A stretch of DNA of 64,000 bases from Catenulispora pinistramenti. GTDB lineage: Bacteria; Actinomycetota; Actinomycetes; Streptomycetales; Catenulisporaceae. Position 1 is the stretch's first letter. The number at the start of each line of letters is the position of its first letter. A program made the position numbers and the translations under genes. This document shows positions 17,402 through 25,485 of the stretch, piece after piece. Under the pieces are notes generated by a model. That model ran no database searches, was not told the origin of the DNA, and saw only the letters and a list, made by a program, of their open reading frames with translations. The stretch lies in assembly GCF_018274385.1 (NCBI RefSeq), contig NZ_JAAFYZ010000010.1, positions 1-64,000 of the forward strand. The letters run 5' to 3'.

Positions 17402-17574
17402 AGTCTCACCCTATGGCCGCAGCCAGGGCCGCCGGACCCAAACGCCAGCAGTCACACCCGCCAGAGCGATCCTGCGAAATCAGCGAAACTCGAGATACAC
17501 CAGAAGCACCGCTAAACCGTGGTCTTGGGCTGGTCCGGATGGGACTCGACATTCGAACGCCCCGCCAATGAAAA

Positions 17575-17601
17575 CGGCCCTGACCTGCGAGGTCAGGGCC
17601 G
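17575..17601. terminator. Stem-loop, probable terminator
   Basis: A perfect 12-bp stem (CGGCCCTGACCT / AGGTCAGGGCCG) with a three-base loop, preceded by an AAAA run on the plus strand that gives a U-tract for minus-strand transcripts. It lies just downstream of the tRNA-Ala fragment, consistent with terminating the original tRNA transcript. Confidence 0.6.
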
Positions 17602-17615
17602 CTACCATATGTTCG

Positions 17616-17634
17616 AGGAGTTTGTCAAACTCCT
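17616..17634. terminator. Short stem-loop next to the tRNA fragment
   Basis: AGGAGTTT GTC AAACTCCT forms an 8-bp stem with a three-base loop, six bases from the 3' end of the tRNA-Ala fragment. It could aid 3'-end formation of the tRNA transcript or be an accessory recombination sequence. I cannot decide between these. Confidence 0.4.
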
Positions 17635-17639
17635 GATTG

Positions 17640-17683
17640 TGGAGCCAAGGGGACTCGAACCCCTAACCCCCTGCTTGCAAAGC
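17640..17683 (-). other. Attachment site: 3' half of tRNA-Ala(TGC)
   Basis: On the minus strand this reads as anticodon loop CTTTGCAAG, a variable region, the T-arm GGGG TTCGAGT CCCC, and acceptor strand TGGCTCC plus discriminator A. The 5' strand of the anticodon stem no longer pairs, and no D-arm or 5' acceptor lies to the right. Tyrosine-recombinase elements that integrate into tRNA 3' ends leave exactly such a fragment at one junction. Since the fragment's 5' side faces right, the element should lie to the right, with the intact tRNA-Ala at its far end. TTTTCCGT occurs twice at about 17731-17749 and may be integrase arm sites. Confidence 0.7.
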
Positions 17684-17819
17684 TAGTGCGTTGATCGCCT
17701 GACCTGCTGCCGGGCTTCGGACTGCCGAAGTTTTCCGTCCATTTTCCGTGGAGGGGTCTTCCGCCGCGAGAGCGCGGACCGTGACCGCCCTGATCCACAT
17801 CTCCCAAACAGCAGTGTCC

Positions 17820-17856
17820 CACGGCCCCGCCCGGTATCCATCCGGGCGGGGCCGTG
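17820..17856. terminator. Strong GC-rich stem-loop
   Basis: A perfect 15-bp stem (CACGGCCCCGCCCGG and its complement) with a seven-base loop, ahead of the gene starting at 17921. It lacks a T-tract on either side. It may insulate the downstream gene from transcription entering across the attachment site. Confidence 0.5.
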
Positions 17857-17920
17857 GCGTATCCGCACGCACTCCGCCGGCTCGCTCGGGCCCTGCGGTC
17901 ATCCATAAGGGGACTTCTCC

Positions 17921-18805
17921 ATGCAGCACCACCCGATAGGCAGCTTCGACTGGAAGCGCATCGTCAAGCGCGCCGAGCTGCCGCGCACCACCAAGCTCTT
18001 CGCAGGGTTCATGGGCGACTTCGCCAACGCCGACGGCACCGGCATCCGGCCCGGCGTCGAGCTGCTGGCGAAGATGGGCGGGGTGTCCACCAGGACGGTG
18101 AAGACCCACCTGAAGGTGCTGCGGGAGCTGGGGCTGATCGAGAAGACCAAGCACTCCCGCGCCCTCGGCATGGCCGACGAGTACCGGCTTACCGTGCCCG
18201 GCCCGGACCGCGCCCCCGTTCCGATGCGTCTGGATCCTGACTACGTCCGCATCGAGATGCCCGCGCCCGTCGCCCAGGGACTCTCCGATGTTGTGGATAA
18301 CACGTTCGATTCTGTGGACGCAGCTGTGGATGAGGCTGTGGACAACCGTTCGAGTGGGCCGCTCCGGGGAGACGTCTACGTGAAGCTGGACGCAGCTCTA
18401 AGTGAAGCTGGACGTCGTTCTAGGGGAAGCGGGCTTCACCCCTCTATCCAGACCAACCACTACCAACCATCTACTGGGTCACCTCAGGTGGGTACCTCAC
18501 TTGACGCTGTGCACACCACCGATCAAGGCGAGCCGGTGGCGAGGGTTGGGTTCGAACCGAGCGCCGAGGAGTACACCGCGGCCTACGAGATCCTGATCCT
18601 GCTGCCGGACACCGAGCCGCTCAACACCGTGGCGATCGCCGAGCTGCACGCCGTCGGGATCGCCGACCCCACGGCCCGGCAGATCGCGGTGCGCGCCGCC
18701 GACATCGCCACCCGGCCGACGGTCCCGGACGAGCAGCGGGCCCCGGTGCCGCGGAGCACGGCCGCCGAGCGGGAGGAGACTGATGCCCCGGACCGCTGCC
18801 GTTGA
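17921..18805 (+). CDS. Winged-helix phage/element protein, replication-initiator-like
   Basis: The 294-residue product starts at an ATG preceded by AAGGGGAC. Residues ~45-85 (GTGIRPGVELLAKMGGVSTR...TVKTHLKVLRELGLIEK) form a winged helix-turn-helix typical of actinophage and plasmid replication or regulatory proteins. The middle is acidic (DNTFDSVDAAVDEAVD) and the C-terminal ~90 residues are helical (ELHAVGIADPTARQIAVRAA). It is the first gene inside the attachment site, a common place for element replication or control genes. The exact role (initiator or repressor) is not determined. Confidence 0.6.
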   Translation: MQHHPIGSFDWKRIVKRAELPRTTKLFAGFMGDFANADGTGIRPGVELLAKMGGVSTRTVKTHLKVLRELGLIEKTKHSRALGMADEYRLTVPGPDRAPVPMRLDPDYVRIEMPAPVAQGLSDVVDNTFDSVDAAVDEAVDNRSSGPLRGDVYVKLDAALSEAGRRSRGSGLHPSIQTNHYQPSTGSPQVGTSLDAVHTTDQGEPVARVGFEPSAEEYTAAYEILILLPDTEPLNTVAIAELHAVGIADPTARQIAVRAADIATRPTVPDEQRAPVPRSTAAEREETDAPDRCR

Positions 18806-18933
18806 CCGGCCCGACTTCCCCACCTGGCGCGCCTCTGTCTCCGAGGCCCCGGGGTTCCGCGGCAGGTTGGAACCCCGGGGTTCTAGTAGACGGAGGCGGT
18901 GGACCGTACCACGGCGTCGCAGGGCAATGATTT

Positions 18934-19584
18934 GTGTCAGTAGCCTGCGGGATGCTGGCCTGCGTGGGGTACACACTCGATCCGGCGGAGGTGCCGCCGC
19001 ACACATCCGCGAAGGCATGGGCACGGTTCTGCGCCAAGACTGTAGTCACCACCAGCCACGTCATATGGACCGGCGCGCTGTCCAAGGGGTACGGCACGTT
19101 CCACGATCCTGAGTTTCAGGACCTGGATCTGGAGCTGCCCAGCCACGGCGCGACGGTGACCGCGACACGCTGGCTCTGGTCCGCCTACCACGGCCCGATC
19201 GACCTGGACATGCGGATGATGCACGCCTGCAACCTGCCGATCTGCGTAAGACTGGCGTCCTTGGAGCCGGGGCACCAGCAGTGGAACATACAGGACGCCG
19301 CCAACCAGGACCGGCTCGCCCGGCGCCATGGTCACGTCCGTGTCGACAAGGCAGATATCCGCGGCGCTGAGGAGCAGTCCCGGGCGATCCGCTTCGCCGT
19401 GAAGCAGGCCGTACGGGCCGGGGTCACCGACCCGGGCCTGCTCGATCGGATAGTCCAAGATGTGATGGCCGAGGGTGACCCGGACCGGCTGTCTGCGCAG
19501 GCACCGCTGTTCCGGCTCGCCGACCTGCCCGCCCCGGCTCGCCAGGCGCAACGACGCCGCTTCCCCCAGGCTGATGCCGCCTAG
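18934..19584 (+). CDS. HNH-endonuclease-like protein
   Basis: A 216-residue protein. Residues ~45-130 follow the pattern of phage HNH proteins: WTGALSKGYGTF, then TATRWLWSAYHGPI, MMHACNLPICVRLASLEPG and WNIQDAANQDR. The His of MMHAC, a Cys pair (C, IC) and the terminal Asn fit a degenerate HNH site, but spacing is imperfect, so catalysis is uncertain. The C-terminal half is helical. The GTG at 18934 has AGGG upstream, and ATG 18952 is the alternative. It follows the winged-helix gene on the same strand after 128 bases. Confidence 0.55.
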   Translation: MSVACGMLACVGYTLDPAEVPPHTSAKAWARFCAKTVVTTSHVIWTGALSKGYGTFHDPEFQDLDLELPSHGATVTATRWLWSAYHGPIDLDMRMMHACNLPICVRLASLEPGHQQWNIQDAANQDRLARRHGHVRVDKADIRGAEEQSRAIRFAVKQAVRAGVTDPGLLDRIVQDVMAEGDPDRLSAQAPLFRLADLPAPARQAQRRRFPQADAA

Positions 19585-19599
19585 GGCGGGCCGTGGCTG

Positions 19600-20193
19600 C
19601 TATGAACTTGCTTGCTGAATCAGGCTTCTGGCCTGGTCGCCGTATACGGACGCCTGCGCGTAGGTGTCGAACATGCCCAGGTACATGGCCACCTCCGGTG
19701 CGTCGGTGATCTGGTACGTGACGGCCATGGTCTCGATCGACACGGTCGAGTCGTCGACGATATCGATGTGGCTCATCGGTGACGCCATCACTCGGGCCCG
19801 TATCGGCAGGATGCCGAGACGGACGTTGGGCTTGTCGGCTAGGACGAGCAAGTGCTCCAGCTGCTCGGTCATCACGTCGGAGTCGGCGGTGGCCCCGTAC
19901 AGGACGTGCTCGGCGATGATGGCGTGGAAGGACCGGTCTGTATCGTCGATAAGTTGTCTGCGGGCCATGCGCAAGTCGACGGTCTGGGCCACGGTGTCGG
20001 GTAGGTCCAGCAGGTCGCGAGCTTCGGTGAGTCGCGTCGTCGCGTAGGCGTGGGTCTGGTACTTGCCGGGGATCACCGCCGGGGCGAAGTTCTTGAAAAT
20101 GTGACCGGCGGTCTCCTCGTCGAGGAGCTTCTGTTGCGTAGGGGCCGTGCCGTCGGTCATGGTCGCCATGTGCCGGTTGTACTCGATGCCCAT
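19600..20193 (-). CDS. Stand-alone DUF5753 protein
   Basis: This 197-residue protein aligns with the C-terminal DUF5753 ligand-sensing domain that in actinomycetes normally follows an XRE helix-turn-helix (WhiJ-like regulators). Diagnostic segments are FAPAVIPGKYQTHAYA, VDLRMARRQ, IIAEHVLYGA, LGILPIRA and YLGMFDTYAQASV. The N-terminal DNA-binding domain is missing: only ~25 residues precede the DUF, with no helix-turn-helix. It is the last gene of a minus-strand operon whose first gene encodes an XRE-TPR regulator, so it may act as a partner rather than a repressor. Confidence 0.75.
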   Translation of the reverse strand: MGIEYNRHMATMTDGTAPTQQKLLDEETAGHIFKNFAPAVIPGKYQTHAYATTRLTEARDLLDLPDTVAQTVDLRMARRQLIDDTDRSFHAIIAEHVLYGATADSDVMTEQLEHLLVLADKPNVRLGILPIRARVMASPMSHIDIVDDSTVSIETMAVTYQITDAPEVAMYLGMFDTYAQASVYGDQARSLIQQASS

Positions 20194-20213
20194 GGTGTTC
20201 GAGCCCTTCGTGA

Positions 20214-21035
20214 TCAGTAGGTCGTCGGGGGACGGAGGTCAAACAGACCGCGGTTAAACGCCGCGACTGCGGACAGCAGCTGGGTCAACCGTTGTGGGCC
20301 GACAGTCGCCAACGCCCACAGGGCGCTGATCCTGCGGGCAGAGGCCCAGATTTCACCGGTCGATTCCGCCGGTGTGCGGAACGGGATGACTCCGATGTTC
20401 CGGCTGGTGAAGTACTCGGGTTCGAGGTAGCTCATCCCGCCGGTGCCACACAGGTAGGTGGTGGCGCCGACCAATCCGGCGAGGTCCCCGAGCCGTTCGG
20501 ATCTGCCGTTCCCGGAGGGCAGGTCGCTGCTCAGCATGGTCTGTCCGGACCAACACAACTCGTCCAGGAGCGCCGTGGTGGAAGCTTCGGCAACGGCGCC
20601 GATCCGGCCGGTAGCGTCGAAGGCGGTTAGGGTCGCATCGACGACGCGGGCGACGGCAGGCCAATAGCGGCTGTGCCGGTAGTACTGCTCGATGAGTAGC
20701 GCGAGCCGACGGCGGCTCCGCTCGGGCTCGGCTACCAGGGCCTCCCCGATCACGGTCGCCCGACCGGCGGGCAGGTGGGCAGCGAGCGAGAGCCACTGAG
20801 TGCAGGCGGGGTCGCCGAGTTGCCCGAGGCGCGCACGGTGTTGGTAGTCACGGCGGGTGAACTGGACGTCGTCCAGCACGATCCGAACGTCCGCGGCGTA
20901 CAGCTTGGCCAAGGTGGACAACCGCGGGAACAGATTCGGCTGATGGATCGCGACCGCCGCGGACGACGGGCGAGGGTCAGGACTTGGGCAGGACGCTGTC
21001 GTAGCCGGCGACGATGAGACGTTTGAGTGCGGCAT
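20214..21035 (-). CDS. WbqC family protein
   Basis: A 273-residue member of the WbqC family. The signature near residue 30 (VAIHQPNLFPRLSTLAKL) and VRIVLDDVQFTRRDYQHR is followed by the C-terminal GGMSYLEPEYFTSRNIGVIPF. WbqC-type proteins occur in sugar-modification and natural-product clusters, and some attach amino acids or modify nucleotide sugars. The biochemical role of this one is unknown. The ATG at 21035 overlaps the preceding gene by 59 bases and no in-frame start lies closer to the domain. It is third in a four-gene operon. Confidence 0.75.
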   Translation of the reverse strand: MPHSNVSSSPATTASCPSPDPRPSSAAVAIHQPNLFPRLSTLAKLYAADVRIVLDDVQFTRRDYQHRARLGQLGDPACTQWLSLAAHLPAGRATVIGEALVAEPERSRRRLALLIEQYYRHSRYWPAVARVVDATLTAFDATGRIGAVAEASTTALLDELCWSGQTMLSSDLPSGNGRSERLGDLAGLVGATTYLCGTGGMSYLEPEYFTSRNIGVIPFRTPAESTGEIWASARRISALWALATVGPQRLTQLLSAVAAFNRGLFDLRPPTTY

Positions 21036-21639
21036 GGACTTCCTCCGGGACGACTTGCTCGATCATGTAGCCGTACTTGGGGTACTCGATGATCCGCTGG
21101 AGGTCGCCGACCATGTCGCAGATGACGTGGCGCGGGTCGGCGGAAGATGAGAGGTAGTCGGCGAAGGTGATCGGCTGGGATGCGCATACGACCTCGACCT
21201 CGGGCCACTGGGCCCGGCACGTGGCGAACGCGCGCCGTTCCATGAATGGCATCGCGATGAGCGTCACCGAGGTCGGCACGATGCCAGCCTGGATGAGGAG
21301 TTGCCGGGACAGAGTGATGTTTGCGCCACTGTTGGTGGCCTTGTCCTCGATCATCATCGCCGACTGCGGTACGCCGGCCTGCATCGCGGCGGTGTGGAAG
21401 GCGACGGCCTCGCCCTGCGGGAAGACGTCGATGGTGTAGTCGTTGGTGGCGCCGGTGAACACGATCAGCGGGAACCAGCCTTGGTGGTACAGCGTGGCCG
21501 CGTGACGGGCGGCGCCAAGGTCGTAGCTGCCCAGGACGATCGCTGCCTCGGTGTTCCGTGGTTCGTGACCGAGCCGGTGGTAGTCCCACAGGGTCTGGGC
21601 GTCCCGGCGGTGTTCGTCGGTGATGTCCTGCGCGGTCAC
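20977..21639 (-). CDS. YdcF/DUF218 family protein
   Basis: A 220-residue protein that starts at a GTG overlapping the stop of the upstream XRE-TPR gene (GTGA) and preceded by AAGGAG. Domain motifs of the DUF218/YdcF fold: AAIVLGSYDLGAARHAA, PLIVFTGATNDYTID, GEAVAFHTAAMQAGVP, IEDKATNSGANITLSRQLL and a C-terminal FADYLSS. Unlike most DUF218 proteins it lacks a membrane anchor, as does E. coli YdcF, which binds S-adenosylmethionine. An enzymatic role on a small substrate is likely but unspecified. Confidence 0.8.
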   Translation of the reverse strand: MTAQDITDEHRRDAQTLWDYHRLGHEPRNTEAAIVLGSYDLGAARHAATLYHQGWFPLIVFTGATNDYTIDVFPQGEAVAFHTAAMQAGVPQSAMMIEDKATNSGANITLSRQLLIQAGIVPTSVTLIAMPFMERRAFATCRAQWPEVEVVCASQPITFADYLSSSADPRHVICDMVGDLQRIIEYPKYGYMIEQVVPEEVHAALKRLIVAGYDSVLPKS

Positions 21640-22748
21640 GCACGCTCCTTGCTTGACGAGGCGGTGCCCGCGGCCGGTGCCGCGAGCAGGTTGCGGATCT
21701 TGCCGATGCTGCGGATCTGGTGTCCGAGGTTGGCCCCGGCAGCCACCTTCTCGGCGTGTTCCAGCCGAACCACGCCCTCGTCCTGGGTGGCGGGGTCGGT
21801 CAGGAGGATGTGGCCGGTGGCTGTGGTCAGCTGTACCCGCTGAAGCGGGGAGTGGGCGCGGCCGGTTGAGTGGGCGAGCTCGATATGCCGCAACGCGCCC
21901 GTCAAGTTTCCAGTTCCGCGATGCGCAAGGGCGATCTTCTGCTGAGCGCTGGACCAGTCGTCGGGTTCGCCGAGGGTTTCGAACATCCGGGCCGCGGCGA
22001 CCATGACGCTGATCGCCTCCTCGTGCTGGTCCTGCTTGCTCAGTGCGGTGCCCACCCAAAGCGCAGCGCGGGCCCGGTCGCGGGCACTGAGCCGACTGTC
22101 CACAGCGAGTTGGTCATACTGGCGGCCGGCTGAGACAGCATCGCCGGACATCTCCGCGACCACTGCCAGCGACAGCTCGATCTGTGCAACGCGGCGCGGA
22201 ATCCCCAGCTGGGTGAACACGTCGCGGGCAGTGCGGTAGGTGGACTCTGCCGACTGTGGGCCCAACAGCGCACCCTGGTCGCAGTGGAAGTCACCGAGCA
22301 GTGTCAGCGACCTGCCGTACAGATAAAGCCCGCGGTCGTCGAGTTCAGCAGGGTCCAGCGGCGCCAGCCACCGGTCCAGCAGCTCGCCGGCGGAGGTGAA
22401 GTTCTGCCAGCTCAAGGCGATGATCGCACGGTCCAGGTCTTCGGCCCACGCCTCATAGTCCAGGTCGGCCGCCCGCCGCGCAGGTTGGTCCGTCTCAGCC
22501 TCTGCACGGCGCAGCTCGGACACGATGGTGTCGAATAGCAGCCGCACATCTGGCGGCGCCTTGGCCAGGACCGCATCCAGAATCGCTTGGGTATCGGGAT
22601 AAGGCGTCGTGGCGGCCAGAAGCTTGTCCCACTTGCTGACCGTACGGGGCGCGACCGCGCAGCGGGTGGCGAACCGGCGGACGCTGTCTCGGTGTGCTTT
22701 GCGCAGCGCGTGGGCCTCAAGGCCCGTCCATACCCGTACGTAGATCAC
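21636..22748 (-). CDS. Helix-turn-helix/TPR transcriptional regulator
   Basis: A 370-residue protein with an N-terminal XRE-like helix-turn-helix (residues ~15-45, KAHRDSVRRFATRCAVAPRTVSKW) and a long C-terminal helical array typical of the actinomycete XRE-TPR regulators. Repeats include WAEDLDRAIIALSWQNF, ARDVFTQLGIPRRVAQIELS, ARAALWVGTALSKQDQHEEA and AQQKIALAHRGTGNLTGALR. Such proteins bind small ligands or peptides through the TPR part. It is the first gene of the operon with ydcF-like, wbqC-like and DUF5753 genes, and is divergent from the gene at 22934. Confidence 0.8.
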   Translation of the reverse strand: MIYVRVWTGLEAHALRKAHRDSVRRFATRCAVAPRTVSKWDKLLAATTPYPDTQAILDAVLAKAPPDVRLLFDTIVSELRRAEAETDQPARRAADLDYEAWAEDLDRAIIALSWQNFTSAGELLDRWLAPLDPAELDDRGLYLYGRSLTLLGDFHCDQGALLGPQSAESTYRTARDVFTQLGIPRRVAQIELSLAVVAEMSGDAVSAGRQYDQLAVDSRLSARDRARAALWVGTALSKQDQHEEAISVMVAAARMFETLGEPDDWSSAQQKIALAHRGTGNLTGALRHIELAHSTGRAHSPLQRVQLTTATGHILLTDPATQDEGVVRLEHAEKVAAGANLGHQIRSIGKIRNLLAAPAAGTASSSKERA

Positions 22749-22933
22749 GGCGCGCCCCTCCCTTCGACAGCCATCGAATCATGATCCCTACCCAGCATGA
22801 ACCGAAAGTGCGACGGAAGTGCTACAGCCAGTCATTCCCGGAGCGTACCCACCCGGTCCACGCTGGAAGACATGGCGCTCAACGCACCGACCGCTGGTCG
22901 CCTCTCTTTCCACACGTAAGCGAGGAGGTACAA

Positions 22934-23272
22934 ATGGCGAGGATTACCGAGCGCCAGCCCGTGGGCAGCCCCGTCGTCTTCGGCTACCTGCGCGGGCCAG
23001 CCACCGGGGATCGCCGGGACCTGGCTCTATCAGCGGCGATCAAGGCCTACTGCGACCAGCATGAGCTATTCCTCGGCGGAGTCTTCACCGAACGGGTGGG
23101 CGTCGGGGACTTGAACGACTCGGTGTTCGCCAACCTGATCGCCGAGCTGCGGGTCATGCAGCCGTACGGAGTTGTCCTGCCGTCACGCAGCCACCTCGGC
23201 CCGCCAAACGTTGCGGTCAGCCGTGAGGAACAGATCTCGACCTGCGGAGCACTGCTGATAGCGGTCCGCTGA
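22934..23272 (+). CDS. Small resolvase-fold-like protein
   Basis: A 112-residue protein with a strong ribosome-binding site (GAGGAGG) nine bases before the ATG. The pattern VVFGYLRGPATGDRRD...LALSAAIKAYCDQHELFLGGVFTERVG...VVLPSRSHLG resembles the N-terminal fold of serine resolvases (Y-x-R near the start, then an alternating alpha/beta layout). The DNA-binding domain is absent and I see no proper catalytic Ser context. Many actinomycetes carry such short proteins near XRE regulators. Recombination activity is unlikely. Confidence 0.6.
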   Translation: MARITERQPVGSPVVFGYLRGPATGDRRDLALSAAIKAYCDQHELFLGGVFTERVGVGDLNDSVFANLIAELRVMQPYGVVLPSRSHLGPPNVAVSREEQISTCGALLIAVR

Positions 23273-23275
23273 GTT

Positions 23276-23497
23276 CTAACACGGGCCAGACCACAGGGGA
23301 TTGTCTAACCCCGCGCACACCGAAGCCGACGCAATGATCCCCGCTGCGTAAAAGCAGGCCGCGCCCAGCCGTTCCACACACGCCCGCAGCTTGATGGCTA
23401 ACGCCGATCCCAGGAGGTTACCGGAGATGAAGGCCATCACCTCCTCCGGCGCAGCCCCCGTGACCTGTTCGACTTCGCTCGTGCCGATGTTGGTCAC
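23276..23497 (-). CDS. Possible small hydrophobic protein
   Basis: This 73-codon frame starts at a GTG 53 bases after the HD-hydrolase gene on the same strand. The product has an amphipathic N-terminus (EEVMAFISGNLLGSALAIKL) and a hydrophobic Cys-containing C-terminus. The ribosome-binding site is weak and no homology is recognisable, so this may be a chance frame. If real it would be the third gene of the XRE/HD operon. Confidence 0.3.
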   Translation of the reverse strand: MTNIGTSEVEQVTGAAPEEVMAFISGNLLGSALAIKLRACVERLGAACFYAAGIIASASVCAGLDNPLWSGPC

Positions 23498-23549
23498 CTT
23501 AGGCGGTCACCAGCGGCCACTGCGGGGCGATAGGCGTGGGCTCGCGCGC

Positions 23550-24164
23550 TCAGGGCGCTGTCACATCCGGCCCCGGGCCAGTGGCCCGTACGGCGTCCAT
23601 GATCGTGTCGTGCCACTGCTGCGACGACATGGCGACCGCAGCATCGGCAAGGCGCTCGGCAGCCTTCGTGCGCAGCTTTTGGCGGCTGGATTCGATCCAG
23701 CGGGTGACGTTGCTGTACCCGGTGTCGCGGTATTCGATCGCCTGGAACAGGCAGTCGAGCTTGTCTGCGTCGTGGGCACAGTCGACTTCCAGACTGTCAC
23801 TGTTCTCGTAGTCGTGGATCAGGTTGCGGACCTGGTCGACGAGTACAGCAGGCAGGCCGGCGGTCTGGTCCTCGGCGATCTTCTCGTTGCTGGCGGCGTC
23901 GAGGTAGCGGCGGCCCATGTGTGGGATGTCGCCGACCCGGGTCTCGCCAGTGTCGTGCCAGACCGCCAGGAAGGTAGAGCGCGCCGGATCGGCGCCTTCC
24001 ATGCCGGCGAGCAGTCCGGCGATGATCGCGGTACGGAACGAGTGTTCGGCGACGCTCTCGGGGTCTTTGACGCCGCACAGCCACCAGCCGGTGCGCTTGG
24101 ACAGTTTGAGCAGCCCAGTCTCGTAGATCAGTTGGGCGGTGGCTTCGATCTCGTTGTCGTCCAC
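23550..24164 (-). CDS. HD-domain phosphohydrolase
   Basis: A 204-residue HD-superfamily protein of the HDDC2/YfbR (5'-deoxynucleotidase-like) type. Metal ligands are visible: His in SVAEHSFRTAII (near residue 41), the HD pair in FLAVWHDTGETRVGDIPH (near residue 70), and the distant Asp in DCAHDADKLDCLFQAIEY. Conservation of the RVGDIPH segment supports nucleotide or small phosphate-ester hydrolysis. It follows the XRE gene by 12 bases and is surely co-transcribed with it. Confidence 0.82.
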   Translation of the reverse strand: MDDNEIEATAQLIYETGLLKLSKRTGWWLCGVKDPESVAEHSFRTAIIAGLLAGMEGADPARSTFLAVWHDTGETRVGDIPHMGRRYLDAASNEKIAEDQTAGLPAVLVDQVRNLIHDYENSDSLEVDCAHDADKLDCLFQAIEYRDTGYSNVTRWIESSRQKLRTKAAERLADAAVAMSSQQWHDTIMDAVRATGPGPDVTAP

Positions 24165-24176
24165 GGACAGCCTTTC

Positions 24177-25301
24177 TTACCTGGTGTGCAGCCGGAGCGC
24201 GTAGCGGATCTCGTCCAGGGCTCGGCGTGCGGTTGGGGACATACTGCCACTGTCAGCGAGCTGTTCGACGGCGGCTGTGAGTGCGGCGGTCAGTGTCCGG
24301 TCTTCATCCAGCAGGCGGGGCCTGGCAGCCAGCAGTGTTCTCAAGGTGGTTATGCCGAGGTCGGCGACGCCGGCTTCGGCATGGAGGCGGCCAGCGAGGT
24401 GTCGCAGTATCTTGTCTCCCCGCCACGGGCCGAGCCTGATGGGCATGAAGTCGTCGTCGCGCTCGATGGTGCCGGTCTCGCCCACCCAGTAGGCCCAGTA
24501 GTTCAGGTCGGCAATCTGGCCGGGTTCATCGGCGAGGCCGTGCTGGACGAAGTCGATGAGGGTGCTGGGGTCGCCGTACCGGACCAGGGAGGCCGCCAGT
24601 GTGCGGGCCACCGGCCAGGCGGAGGTCCAGCCGGATCTGGTGCGTGGAAGCCGGCGGAACTGATCCGTCATCCATGCTTGAGCGTCACTGCGGCGGTCGT
24701 AGCTTTGCAGGTAGAGCGCTTGCCGGTGCAGGAGACGGTCTCCGCTGTTGGCGTTCGCCTCGGCGACACGTCGAAGGTGGTCGAACACCTGGTCTCGCTC
24801 GACGGCACCCAAGTCGGGGCGCCCGGCGACCGGGCCACGCCGTGCAGGAACGACCGCGGGAAGCCCGGCTGGTGTGCGACCACTGAGCGGCCAGGCGACC
24901 AATTCTACGACGTCGCGGCGATGGACGTAGGCACCCAGTGGATGCGCATCGCCGGGTTCATAGGCCGCTGCGGCAGAGCGAGCATGGTCGAGCAGTTGGT
25001 CGGCCTCGATCGCGACGTCGAGCATCCGCACAAGCTGCGACGAGGCCCCGACACGGATCAGCATCGCCTTGATGGTGACGAACTGGCCGGCCTTGACCGC
25101 CGACAACGGCCGACGTCCGGTCTCCCATCCGGCGACGGCGTCAGACGAGACCGCCAGGAGTTCGGCAAGTCGCTCCTGGCTGCACCCACCCGCCACGGAC
25201 TCGCGTGCGAGCCGGAGCATGTAGCCGACGATCAAGGCCTGACGTGGGAGGCGCCCGGAACCCCGACCACCGGTCAGGGTTGTCGGTGCCTGCTCGTCCA
25301 A
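24177..25301 (-). CDS. XRE-family regulator with long helical C-terminal domain
   Basis: From the TTG at 25301, which has GGGGAG upstream, the product is 374 residues. In-frame starts at 25340 (GTG) or 25394 (TTG) would lengthen it. An XRE helix-turn-helix (LARESVAGGCSQERLAELLA, then VSSDAVAGWETGRR) lies within the first 75 residues. The remainder resembles the helical sensor region of actinomycete regulators often paired with HD hydrolases (WASYVHRRDVV-like, LNYWAYWVGE, LLAARPRLLDEDRTLT). A palindrome CGTATATACG at 25370-25379 lies just upstream and is a candidate autoregulatory operator. Confidence 0.7.
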   Translation of the reverse strand: MDEQAPTTLTGGRGSGRLPRQALIVGYMLRLARESVAGGCSQERLAELLAVSSDAVAGWETGRRPLSAVKAGQFVTIKAMLIRVGASSQLVRMLDVAIEADQLLDHARSAAAAYEPGDAHPLGAYVHRRDVVELVAWPLSGRTPAGLPAVVPARRGPVAGRPDLGAVERDQVFDHLRRVAEANANSGDRLLHRQALYLQSYDRRSDAQAWMTDQFRRLPRTRSGWTSAWPVARTLAASLVRYGDPSTLIDFVQHGLADEPGQIADLNYWAYWVGETGTIERDDDFMPIRLGPWRGDKILRHLAGRLHAEAGVADLGITTLRTLLAARPRLLDEDRTLTAALTAAVEQLADSGSMSPTARRALDEIRYALRLHTR

Positions 25302-25369
25302 ATCCGCTCCCCAGCTTCGCCAACGCGTACTGCCGGTCACTGTCTGGTCACCGACACGTCTTCTAGCTT

Positions 25370-25379
25370 CGTATATACG
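25370..25379. promoter_or_regulatory. Candidate operator palindrome
   Basis: CGTATATACG is a perfect 10-bp palindrome, unusually AT-rich for this DNA, in the divergent region between the XRE gene and the gene at 25486. It would suit a dimeric XRE repressor controlling both directions. This is inference from position and symmetry. Confidence 0.35.
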
Positions 25380-25485
25380 GCTTTGGCGAGTCAATGTGCT
25401 GAGTCGTTGAGTCTTCAGCTACTACCCCCAACGGAAGCTCTGGCATGTCAGGGATCTCATCGGCGCATGGTTAGGAGGTCGCCAC

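Larger units (their letters stand above)
15214..17495 (-). mobile_element. IS701-like element, copy 2, with putative passenger gene
   Basis: The left inverted repeat at 15214-15236 is in the same place relative to the transposase stop as in copy 1. The best right partner is 17473-17495 (19 of 23 positions pair), and this end also matches the right end of copy 1 at 18 of 22 positions. The element is then about 2.28 kb and includes a 240-codon gene upstream of the transposase, where copy 1 has only ~110 bases. That makes the gene a passenger. No clear target duplication was identified. Confidence 0.65.

Noticed and set aside
17640-17700. Functional tRNA-Ala gene
   Set aside because: The 5' half, including D-arm and 5' acceptor strand, is missing, and the anticodon stem does not pair.
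22934-23272. Serine recombinase acting as the element's integrase
   Set aside because: Only a short resolvase-like fold is present, with no DNA-binding domain or clear catalytic Ser; it cannot be the integrase.
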